A stretch of DNA of 10,183 nt from DASYSA01 sp036003885 (GTDB taxonomy: Bacteria > Acidobacteriota > Blastocatellia > UBA7656): positions 1 through 10,183 of the forward strand of contig DASYSA010000490.1 of the NCBI GenBank assembly GCA_036003885.1. Direction: 5' to 3'. Made by a program: the position numbers and the translations under genes. The number at the start of each line of letters is the position of its first letter. Within the stretch, counting starts at the first letter, position 1. The notes under the pieces were generated by a model. That model was not told where the DNA came from, ran no database searches, and saw only the letters and a list, made by a program, of their open reading frames with translations. Below are positions 1 through 6,016 of this stretch, in pieces.

Positions 1-2
1 CC

Positions 3-76
3 TGGCGGAGTAAAGGCAGGCTAGAAGCCTGCTTGCTTTGTGTCCTTGGCGGAGTAAAGGCAGGCTAGAAGCCTGC
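3..76. repeat. Two direct copies of a 30-bp palindrome-containing repeat
   Basis: A 30-bp unit beginning TGGCGGAGTAAAGG is present identically at 3-32 and 47-76. The 3' half of each unit is a perfect palindrome, GCAGGCT-AGA-AGCCTGC (16-32 and 60-76), able to form a 7-bp stem with a 3-nt loop in RNA or single-stranded DNA. The second hairpin ends 18 nt before the Shine-Dalgarno sequence of the Coa1-family gene, so it would lie in its leader. The two copies are 44 bp apart and the series may continue to the left of the window. Similar palindromes are, from memory, common between genes in Acidobacteriota. There is no T-tract, so it is not a classic terminator. Confidence 0.85.
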
Positions 77-108
77 GTACCCAGGGGACCGGGGAAGGAG
101 GACCTGCA

Positions 109-528
109 ATGCAACAACCAGAAAAAAGGGGTTGGTGGAGCCGAAACTGGAAGTGGTTCGTGCCCGTCGGCTGTCTCAGTATTCTCGCAGCCGTTGCCGT
201 CGTCATCGTGCTCATAGTTACCCTGGTCTTTGGAGCTCTCAAATCGTCCGACGTCTACAAGCAGGCGATGGCAAAGGCCACTGCTAATCCCACAGTCATC
301 AGTGAGATCGGCCAGCCAATCGAATCCGGGTGGATGGTGAGCGGCTCCATCAGTGTCACCGGTTCATCGGGCGAAGCCGACATCTCAATTCCCATTTCGG
401 GACCAAAGAAGAGCGGTACTCTCTACGCCGTCGCCCGCAAGAGTGCAGGCGAGTGGAAGTTCTCAAGGCTGGAAGTCGAAGTCCCCAACAGACCACTGCG
501 GATCAATCTGCTGAGTTCGGCTGAATGA
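109..528 (+). CDS. Cytochrome c oxidase assembly factor Coa1-family membrane protein
   Basis: The 139-aa protein has a short cytoplasmic N-terminus rich in Trp and basic residues (GWWSRNWKWF, residues 8-17), one membrane segment at about 17-43, and a soluble C-terminal domain (about 45-135) of the Coa1/Tim21-like fold. Recognisable features are the KSSDVYKQA start of the domain, a GW-SGSI strand, and the G-SGEADISIPISGPK segment followed by GEWKFSRLEVEV. Yeast Coa1 helps assemble cytochrome oxidase; the job of bacterial members is not established, and no oxidase gene is visible nearby. AAGGAGG at 95-101 lies 7 nt before the ATG and fixes the start. It appears monocistronic, as almost 500 bp separates it from the next gene. 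The family call comes from sequence pattern recognition and is fairly firm; the function is not. Confidence 0.8.
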   Translation: MQQPEKRGWWSRNWKWFVPVGCLSILAAVAVVIVLIVTLVFGALKSSDVYKQAMAKATANPTVISEIGQPIESGWMVSGSISVTGSSGEADISIPISGPKKSGTLYAVARKSAGEWKFSRLEVEVPNRPLRINLLSSAE

Positions 529-866
529 GACCTCGCAACCGGCACAGGTCGTTTAGAGGCAGCCGTAAGGAGATAGACAGTAAGAGATGCCCCATACGTG
601 CGGCTTTGTCTACTCCGGCATATCACGCACACCATTCTCGCTCACAACCCTTTCGCACGCTCCGGCAAGCAGTCGTTAAGAGGTTAAATTAACTTGTTAG
701 TTTACCGTAAGCTGATTGACTTCGACTCGTTCCTGATAAGAATGAGATGAGCACCACAGTTAAATAAGCGTCAAACAACCAAGACTCCCGGCTTGGAAAA
801 AGACGGGCCATGAGGCCTGCGACGGCCGGACGAGGCTCGACCATCAGCTGCGTCGTTGGCAAATCA

Positions 867-991
867 CCGTTTCGCGTTCCGCGTTTGCCGTTTTGCGTTC
901 CTCGTTTCTAGTTTTGGGCGATTCCTCATTGTGTTCGTGGTCGCCCGTACCCTCTCAAGAAAGCCATACGCAAAACGTAACACGCAAAACG
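867..991. repeat. Inverted CGTTTTGCGT / ACGCAAAACG repeat cluster
   Basis: CGTTTTGCGT at 889-898, preceded by degenerate copies (CGTTTCGCGTT, GCGTTTG), is complementary to two perfect ACGCAAAACG copies at 968-977 and 982-991. The arms are about 70 nt apart. An RNA hairpin could form with either right-hand copy, 20-40 nt upstream of the chitinase Shine-Dalgarno sequence. The composition looks like a dispersed low-complexity intergenic element rather than coding sequence, although an open frame runs through it. Confidence 0.6.
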
Positions 992-1014
992 TTTTTCGCC
1001 GCTCAACTCTAAAG

Positions 1015-1020
1015 AGGAGG
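1015..1020 (+). promoter_or_regulatory. Ribosome binding site deciding the chitinase start
   Basis: AGGAGG directly abuts the ATG at 1021 (zero spacer) and is 6 nt before the ATG at 1027. Normal spacing favours 1027, which also gives a standard signal peptide beginning MLKLKLRH. Confidence 0.75.
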
Positions 1021-1026
1021 ATGATC

Positions 1027-3117
1027 ATGCTCAAGCTCAAGCTGAGACATTTGGCGTTGCTTTGTTCCATTCTTGTGATCGTTGGAGCTTCTGTCACGTT
1101 TGGTCAGGTGGATTGCACTGGCGTGGCCACCTGGGATCCGGTCGTGCTGTACCTGGCGGCCGATCATACCCATGTGGTATTCCAGGGCAGGTTGTATGAA
1201 GCGGTTGTTGACAGCAGGGTCGCCCAGCCCCAACCTGGCGGGAACACATGGTGGAGAGACCTGGGCGCTTGCGGAGGTACACCCCCGCCGCCGCCGCCGC
1301 CAACCGGAGTACAGATCGCGGGTGCATGGATCGCAGGGACCGCACACGCCGCGCAGGCCGGGAGCAATCGCGCTCTGGTCTTCACCGCTCATGCCGAGCA
1401 CAATGGGACTCTCAGTTTGAACTCGGTGACCTATGGCGGCCGAGCAATGACTAAGATCATCGAACGGACCGCCACGAGTGCAGGAAGTCCAACTATCGCG
1501 TACACCGCGGCCTTCATTCTAAACGAGAGCGGGATTGCGGCGGCCGCCAACGGCACGTTTGTCGTTACCTGGTCGATCACCCCAACTCAACCCCCCGCCT
1601 TTTCCAGTGTGTTCCTGATCAATGCCGATCAGTCGGCTCTGATACGCGCCTCGGCGAGCGGCGTATCAAACTCGGCGACCGCAACCGCCGCTGCTCTGGC
1701 GACTGCTTCGGGAGATCGGGTGATTGTGGCCGCGACCAACGGCAATACCGGGTCTTACACCTTGAACAACGGTTTTACAGAGGCGCTCGAGGTCGCTCCG
1801 GGTTCGGCCGATGGCGTCGCGGGCTCGAAGGCGGCTACGGGTGCGAACGAGACTCCGAGCGTGACTCATTCCGCTGTTAATCGACAGTCGGTGGTTGGAT
1901 TTGTTGTGCGCGGCGGTACCGGCGGAGGCGGCGATACTCAAGCACCAACCGTTCCAACGAACCTGCGCGTGACTGCCACTACTGCCTCGAGCGTATCGCT
2001 CGCATGGGACGCCTCCACGGATAACGTAGGAGTCACCGGGTACGATGTGTTTCAGGGCACCACTCTGGCAGGAGGAACGACCACGACCAGCTTCATGGTG
2101 AACGGTTTGAATTGCAATACGCTTTTTGTTTTCACGGTGAAGGCCAAAGATGCGGCGGGGAATGTATCTGTGTCGAGCATGTCGGTCTCCGCAACGACAC
2201 TGAACTGCGTTGTTGTAAACCCCGGCCCTCGGATATACGCACCGTACGCCGATATGGGTCTTTTCCCAACGTTCAACATGACGCAGACTGCTAACGCCAC
2301 GGGGGTGAAATTCTTTACGATGGCGTTTATCAACAGCCGTGGCTGTGAAGCAACCTGGTTTGGAATTCTCTCGCTGTCCGATCCCTTCGCCACCGAAAGG
2401 GGTAATGACATCAATTCGCTTCGCGCATTGGGTGGCGACGCGATTATCTCTTTTGGCGGGGCATCAGGTGCCGAACTCGCTGAAGTCTGCGGCAGCGCGT
2501 CGGCAACGCAGGCTCAGTATCAGCGGGTTATTACGATGTACGGGCTGAAGCGGGTTGATTTCGACATCGAAGGCGCGGCCGTCGCTAGCCCAGCTTCAGT
2601 CAACATCCGGAATCAGGCGATTGCCGGTCTGCAGCGAATGAACCCAGGTCTCGAGGTCTCCTATACGCTGCCTGTGCTGCCAACCGGGCTAACACAGGAT
2701 GGGATCAATTTGCTGAAGAACGCAGTTCAGAATGGGGTCAACCTGACTACGTTGAATCTGATGACGTTCGACTATGGCGCTTCTTTCCAGGGGGTCTCGG
2801 CCGATCTGCACATACAGGCAATCAACTCCACCGCCGACCAACTCGGCCAGGCGGGATTGCTTCCACAGCTTAGCCAGGCGCAGAGGCGGGCCATGATGTC
2901 CATCACCATCATGAACGGCAATGATGACCAGGGAAGAGTAACAAGCCTCCAGGATGCTCAGCAGGTCCTTAGCGCAGCAAGAGCTGGCAACTGGAAGGGT
3001 ATTCGGATGTGGGGTATCCACCGGGACCATCCATGCACCGGCGGCGGCAACCTCACGTGTAGTGGAATACCCCAGGGTGATTTTGCCTTCTCTAATATCT
3101 TCAAGGTGTTCCCGTAA
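1027..3117 (+). CDS. Secreted multidomain GH18 chitinase
   Basis: An exported endo-type chitinase of 696 aa that would hydrolyse beta-1,4-linked GlcNAc outside the cell. In order: a Sec signal peptide (1 to about 26, KLKLR then a hydrophobic core); a chitin-binding type 3 (CBM5/12-like) domain at about 30-82 with W36, Y57, W75-W76 and DLG-C; a seven-Pro linker (86-92); an unnamed beta-rich domain (about 95-296); a fibronectin type III domain (about 304-393); and a GH18 barrel (about 401-696). GH18 hallmarks are SFGG (475-478), DFDIE (511-515) with catalytic acid E515, MTFDY (579-583) and W662 near the end. The first Asp of the usual DxxDxDxE motif is Lys508, a position that varies within the family. 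Start choice: AGGAGG at 1015-1020 abuts an ATG at 1021 but is 6 nt from the ATG at 1027, so the latter is preferred. The frame is open further upstream, but through repeats. Confidence 0.9.
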   Translation: MLKLKLRHLALLCSILVIVGASVTFGQVDCTGVATWDPVVLYLAADHTHVVFQGRLYEAVVDSRVAQPQPGGNTWWRDLGACGGTPPPPPPPTGVQIAGAWIAGTAHAAQAGSNRALVFTAHAEHNGTLSLNSVTYGGRAMTKIIERTATSAGSPTIAYTAAFILNESGIAAAANGTFVVTWSITPTQPPAFSSVFLINADQSALIRASASGVSNSATATAAALATASGDRVIVAATNGNTGSYTLNNGFTEALEVAPGSADGVAGSKAATGANETPSVTHSAVNRQSVVGFVVRGGTGGGGDTQAPTVPTNLRVTATTASSVSLAWDASTDNVGVTGYDVFQGTTLAGGTTTTSFMVNGLNCNTLFVFTVKAKDAAGNVSVSSMSVSATTLNCVVVNPGPRIYAPYADMGLFPTFNMTQTANATGVKFFTMAFINSRGCEATWFGILSLSDPFATERGNDINSLRALGGDAIISFGGASGAELAEVCGSASATQAQYQRVITMYGLKRVDFDIEGAAVASPASVNIRNQAIAGLQRMNPGLEVSYTLPVLPTGLTQDGINLLKNAVQNGVNLTTLNLMTFDYGASFQGVSADLHIQAINSTADQLGQAGLLPQLSQAQRRAMMSITIMNGNDDQGRVTSLQDAQQVLSAARAGNWKGIRMWGIHRDHPCTGGGNLTCSGIPQGDFAFSNIFKVFP

Positions 3118-3150
3118 CTACGACTCGGAACTCACTTGACGGCGAATCGC

Positions 3151-3239
3151 AGCCACGAATGACACGAATTGCACACATTGACACGAATCCTTCGTGATCA
3201 TTCGTGATCATTCGTGCAATTCGTGGAATTCGTGGTTGC
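3151..3239. repeat. CACGAAT/ATTCGTG repeat cluster between convergent genes
   Basis: The unit CACGAAT occurs repeatedly on the plus strand in the left half (from 3154, 3163 and 3182), and its complement ATTCGTG in the right half (within TGATCATTCGTGATCATTCG, then GCAATTCGTGGAATTCGTGG). The whole can fold as an imperfect long hairpin. It lies between the end of the chitinase (+) and the end of the IMPase-family gene (-), where a bidirectional terminator or transcript-end structure would be expected. Neither side has a clear T-tract, so terminator activity is only a guess. Confidence 0.7.
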
Positions 3240-3258
3240 CCCTTCTCTCTTGGTGGAG

Positions 3259-4067
3259 TCACACTGCACCGGCTTCAGTGAGGGCGGAAACCATGGCAGC
3301 AGCCAGTTTCGCGTTTGCCACTACCAACAGAGGATTGGGCAATGTTCTTGAGTGTAGCAGGAGAACAGTTGCCCCTGCGGCTTCCGCTACGGCTGCTCCG
3401 GCTGAAATATCCCACTGACCGAGCCCCGCCTCATAGAAACCGTCAAGACTGCCCGAAGCCACAGCGCAAATGTCCAGCGAGGGGCAGCCACTCCGGCGTA
3501 TATCACGCACTTGGGGCAGGATCTCTCGCAACAGATCTGCCTGTGCACGACGCACATCGGGATAAGCCAGAAAACCTGTCCCGATGAGCGCCAGCGAGAG
3601 GTCGCTCTCTTCTCGCACACCGAGCGGTTGTTCATCACAGCTGGCGCCCTGACCGACAACGCCTGAATACACGCGATTACTGAATGTGTCGTGAACCACA
3701 CCAATCGTTCTCCGGCCCTCGATTCAATACCGACAGCAACCGAATGTGCGGGATAACCGTGGACGAGGTTTGTCGTTCCATCCAGCGGATCGAGGATCCA
3801 ACGGACACCCGAGTCGCCGTGAAAGTTCGCGCCTTCCTCACCTACAATTTCATCATCAGGTCGCGCCGCACGAATAACTGCCACGAGTCTTCGTTCAGCC
3901 TCACGGTCAATCTCCGTCACAAGATCGGAAGACGATGTCTTTGCATAGACCCTGAAACTACCTCCTTCGATTGCCGAGCGATGCACGGCCGCGGCCGAGT
4001 TCGCGGCACGCCTGGCGAGTTCAAGTAACTCCGACAACTCTCCCGTCATTGGATGTTCCGCGATCAT
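3259..4067 (-). pseudogene. Inositol monophosphatase-family gene with one frameshift
   Basis: Joined across one frameshift, this would be an IMPase-family phosphatase of about 268 aa, the usual length for the family. Members remove phosphate from inositol or other sugar phosphates using Mg2+. The first frame (4067 to about 3700) gives GEEG (E77) and the metal-binding DPLDGTTN (D93, D96). The second frame (about 3699 to 3259) starts VVHDTFSNRVY and carries WDISAG with the third metal Asp. The reading frame shifts by -1 within GTGTGG around 3699-3708. Every expected motif survives and the remainder is full length, so this is either a very recent mutation or a sequencing/assembly error. Nothing at the site resembles a programmed slippery sequence. 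ATG 4067 is 14 nt after the SRAP stop, so the two are probably cotranscribed. The alternative start at 4049 lacks a ribosome site. Confidence 0.8.
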
Positions 4068-4081
4068 TGACCACTCGCGGC

Positions 4082-4771
4082 TCAAAACAGCAGCCGGGGT
4101 TGTTCGACTTCCACAGGTTCGATACACGCAGGTGAATCGTTCTTTACGGAGTTCACGAGGCTCGACACCGGATATGCTTCCATCTGTTCGGCGGGGTAAG
4201 GCGCCAGCATATCCAGCAGCCAATGGGGATCACGCGCGGTCTCGTCGAGCCAAAGGCTTTCAAGTTTTCTGGGCAAGATGGCCGGCATGCGATCGTGAAT
4301 GGGTCGCATCAGTTCGTTAGGCTCGGTTGTGATGATCGTACAGGTGGTCAGGGTCTCTCCCCACGGCGGAGTCCATATCTCGTACAGCCCTGCGAAGGCA
4401 AATGGCTGATCGGATTTTAAACGAATCAACAATGGCCTCTTTTCCCTCCCAGCCTTCTGCCATTCGTAAAAGCCATCGGCGACGACCAGGCAGCGGCGCC
4501 TTTTCAATGCCTCTTTGAAGGCTCCCTTCTCTGCCAGGGTCTCTGCCCGGGCGTTGATTAGCTTGCTCCCGATCCCCGGGTCGGTCGCCCAGGCAGGAAC
4601 GAGACCCCAGCGCATCGCGACCAGCCGTGTCGCTCCATTGTTTACTATCACCGCAACGTCGTGAGTAGGCGCGATGTTGAAGCTCGGCGGCAGGTCATCC
4701 ACAACCTCCTCGACGCCAAGATCAGCTGCGATGGACGACGCGCTTCTCTTCCTGACAAATCGACCGCACAT
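4082..4771 (-). CDS. SOS response-associated peptidase (SRAP, YedK/HMCES family)
   Basis: The 229-aa protein would form a thiazolidine DNA-protein crosslink at abasic sites in single-stranded DNA through its N-terminal Cys, protecting them from strand cleavage. The chosen start gives MCGRF, placing the required Cys2 at the N-terminus after Met removal; a TTG seven codons upstream would bury it. Family landmarks: SFNIAPT (30-36), MRWGLVPAW (53-61), NARAE (N73), DGFYEW (catalytic E103) and RPIHDRMP (H159). These match the spacing of the E. coli YedK residues C2, N75, E105 and H160. No Shine-Dalgarno sequence precedes the ATG, but a good promoter ends 9 nt before it, suggesting leaderless translation. 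The gene heads a likely two-gene unit with the broken IMPase gene. No LexA-type box was recognised. Confidence 0.93.
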   Translation of the reverse strand: MCGRFVRKRSASSIAADLGVEEVVDDLPPSFNIAPTHDVAVIVNNGATRLVAMRWGLVPAWATDPGIGSKLINARAETLAEKGAFKEALKRRRCLVVADGFYEWQKAGREKRPLLIRLKSDQPFAFAGLYEIWTPPWGETLTTCTIITTEPNELMRPIHDRMPAILPRKLESLWLDETARDPHWLLDMLAPYPAEQMEAYPVSSLVNSVKNDSPACIEPVEVEQPRLLF

Positions 4772-4780
4772 TCTGTGTCG

Positions 4781-4809
4781 AGAATATTTCAAAGACTGAT
4801 CTTTGGCAA
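4781..4809 (-). promoter_or_regulatory. Candidate sigma70 promoter of the SRAP gene
   Basis: Read on the minus strand, TTGCCA (4809-4804) and TATTCT (4786-4781) are separated by exactly 17 bp. Transcription would begin about 6-8 nt after the -10 box, at roughly 4773-4775, leaving almost no leader before the ATG at 4771. This agrees with the absence of a ribosome binding site. The boxes match the E. coli consensus at 5/6 and 4/6 positions. Confidence 0.5.
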
Positions 4810-4820
4810 TAGTCCCTCCT

Positions 4821-4843
4821 TTGACGGGGTCAGGCCCCCGTCA
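4821..4843. repeat. REP-like hairpin
   Basis: TGACGGGG (4822-4829) and CCCCGTCA (4836-4843) form a perfect 8-bp stem around a 6-nt loop. A related sequence, TTGACTGGGGTCAGAC, lies at 4973-4988; the shared core is TTGAC(T)GGGGTCAG. GGGGTCAG hairpins are typical of REP elements mobilised by Y1 (RAYT) transposases in many bacteria; no such transposase gene is in the window. Confidence 0.6.
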
Positions 4844-4911
4844 CAGCCGCAACTCTCTCAATGTTCATTAGGCGAGTCGGTTTGCTGTGTCTACGGCCTG
4901 GGTGCACGACC

Positions 4912-5124
4912 TGGGTGCGCGTCACGATTTTGCGCCAACGGACGGCGTAGTAGTGAACAAAGGAATTGAGACTTGACTGGGGTCAGACACTCGATTCCAC
5001 GATTCCGATTTTAATCGTTGCTCCCCGTGTGCTCCGTCTCCGTCGTCTTCGCCTGAGGTGAGGAACCTTTTTGCTACGTCAAGCGGTGCCCGGCTATTCG
5101 CGCAAAATCGTGACGCGCACCCCT
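4912..5124. mobile_element. MITE-like element with perfect 23-bp terminal inverted repeats
   Basis: The sequence at 4913-4935 (starting GGGTGCGCGTCACG) is the exact reverse complement of 5100-5122 (ending CGTGACGCGCACCC), 23 bp without a mismatch. About 164 bp lie between the arms and do not encode a recognisable protein. The hexamer ACGACC flanks both ends (4906-4911 and 5125-5130), compatible with a target-site duplication. This is what a non-autonomous transposable element would look like, but I do not recognise a family. Alternatives are a large cruciform-forming regulatory site or a partial duplication. Confidence 0.5.
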
Positions 5125-5167
5125 ACGACCGCTCCATCGGGCATTCCGATCCAGTGCTATGGTATGC

Positions 5168-5196
5168 TTGCCCATAGATAGTGGGCGGCTGATAAT
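5168..5196 (+). promoter_or_regulatory. Candidate sigma70 promoter of the mtnBDC operon
   Basis: TTGCCC (5168-5173) and GATAAT (5191-5196) have a 17-bp spacer. Initiation near 5203 would give a leader of about 37 nt before the mtnB ATG, too short for a SAM-type riboswitch. Confidence 0.5.
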
Positions 5197-5239
5197 TCAC
5201 TAGTTTCCATTTGCCGACGGCCGCAACTCAGGGAGACCG

Positions 5240-5899
5240 ATGGTGGCTGAGCACTCATGGTCAGAGCCAGGTGAATTTTCCGACCTCGCAATGCGTCTTG
5301 CGGCGGCCGGCCGGGAGTTCTTTCGCCGGGGCTGGGTGCTCGGAACGAGCGGCAACTTCAGCGCCGTCGTGAGTCACGAACCGTTGCGCCTCGCCATCAC
5401 TTCGTCGGGCGTTGACAAAGGGGCATTGACAGCCGCAGATGTGCTGCTGGTTGATGGTGATGCGAGAGTGGTTCAGGGCCTTGACCGGCCCTCGGCGGAG
5501 ACAAAGCTACATATCATGGTTGTCAGGCTGCGGGGAGCCGCCGCGGTTTTGCACACCCACTCGGTTTGGGGCACCATACTCTCCGAGACGTATGCGGCAC
5601 AGAGCGGTCTCAGCATTGAAGGATACGAGATGCTCAAGGGTCTGGAAGGCGTCGTCACCCACGAACACAGCGAGTGGCTGCCGATCATTGCGAATTGCCA
5701 GGATGCGGATGCGCTCGCCCAGAGGGTTGAAGATGCGCTGACGCGCCATCCGAACGCGCACGCTTTTCTGATTCGCCGGCATGGTCTCTACACGTGGGGC
5801 CAGACCATTGCCGAAGCGCAGCGCCATGTAGAGATCCTTGAGTTTCTGCTGGAGGTGGTCGGCCGAACGAACGCAGACAGTCCGGGGGTGCGGCCGTAG
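5240..5899 (+). CDS. mtnB: Methylthioribulose-1-phosphate dehydratase (MtnB)
   Basis: This cytoplasmic enzyme of the methionine salvage pathway dehydrates 5-methylthioribulose-1-phosphate to the 2,3-diketo-5-methylthiopentyl-1-phosphate. The 219-aa protein is a class II aldolase/adducin-fold member of normal MtnB length. Evidence: LGTSGNFSAVV (phosphate-binding loop, about 34-44), SAETKLH with probable catalytic E87, the metal-binding pair HTHS (H105, H107), and the third metal His in RHGLYTWG (H181). YTWG and the long THEHSEWLPI segment are MtnB-like rather than fuculose-aldolase-like. MtnD and MtnC downstream make the assignment strong. A modest GGGAG ribosome site (5231-5235) lies 4 nt before the ATG; the GTG that follows as second codon is a possible alternative. 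A promoter candidate lies about 45 bp upstream. Confidence 0.93.
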   Translation: MVAEHSWSEPGEFSDLAMRLAAAGREFFRRGWVLGTSGNFSAVVSHEPLRLAITSSGVDKGALTAADVLLVDGDARVVQGLDRPSAETKLHIMVVRLRGAAAVLHTHSVWGTILSETYAAQSGLSIEGYEMLKGLEGVVTHEHSEWLPIIANCQDADALAQRVEDALTRHPNAHAFLIRRHGLYTWGQTIAEAQRHVEILEFLLEVVGRTNADSPGVRP

Positions 5900-6016
5900 C
5901 AATGGCACTGTGGCTCAGCCGGATTGAGCGGTGGTTAAAAGTTCAGCCTCGATAAGCAGCCTCAACAGAGGACGCATTTGTCATTTGTCACTTGAAACGT
6001 AATAAGGAGGAAGAAA
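5900..6016. other. mtnB-mtnD spacer with GTCATTT stutter
   Basis: The 117-bp gap carries a short direct stutter, CATTTGTCATTTGTCACTTG (5974-5993), just before the mtnD ribosome site. A weak inverted pair, GCTCA/TGAGC, sits near 5913-5929. I see no clear terminator, so readthrough from mtnB into mtnD is plausible. Confidence 0.4.

Larger units (their letters stand above)
529..1026. other. Long intergenic region / chitinase leader
   Basis: About 500 bp separate the Coa1-family gene from the chitinase start, and I see no convincing gene here. A weak sigma70-like candidate is TTGACT at 716-721 with an A/T-rich TAAGAAT at 737-743 (15-bp spacer, suboptimal). GGCC-ATGA-GGCC at about 805-816 could form a small hairpin. 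The right part (867-991) holds inverted GCAAAACG-type repeats, listed separately. I looked for a c-di-GMP riboswitch, which can precede chitinase genes, and did not find its conserved core. Confidence 0.5.
4772..5239. other. Divergent intergenic region with repeat elements
   Basis: No gene is supported in these 468 bp between the divergent SRAP and mtnB genes. It contains the SRAP promoter (4781-4809), a REP-like hairpin (4821-4843), a MITE-like inverted-repeat element (about 4912-5124) and the candidate mtnB promoter (5168-5196), each listed separately. Short open frames crossing it do not resemble proteins. Confidence 0.6.

Noticed and set aside
1..76. CRISPR array
   Set aside because: Only two copies, a spacer of 14 bp and no cas genes; the unit is an intergenic palindromic repeat.
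612..630. Similarity of ACTCCGGCATATCACGCAC to the IMPase gene at 3490-3510
   Set aside because: Only about 20 bp with a 2-bp gap and no extension on either side; too short to call a gene remnant.
529..1026. c-di-GMP (GEMM) riboswitch upstream of the chitinase
   Set aside because: Such riboswitches can precede chitinase genes, but the conserved cores (such as CAGGGCAAACC and ACGCAAAGCC) are absent; the hairpins seen are short and generic.
856..1026. Longer chitinase start upstream of 1027
   Set aside because: The extra codons cover low-complexity repeats, have no ribosome site, and would hide the signal peptide behind about 57 residues.
3697..3710. Programmed -1 frameshift in the IMPase-family gene
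   Set aside because: No X XXY YYZ slippery heptamer or obvious downstream pseudoknot, and the family does not use recoding.
4772..4792. TTG start seven codons upstream for SRAP
   Set aside because: It would bury the catalytic Cys2 and overlaps the -10 element; no ribosome site.
4799..4822. Leader peptide with AGGAGGG and TTG start upstream of SRAP (minus strand)
   Set aside because: It has only six codons before a stop and lies over the promoter, so it would not be transcribed from it.
5131..5239. SAM riboswitch before mtnB
   Set aside because: No SAM-I or SAM-II core was found, and the best promoter leaves only about 37 nt of leader.
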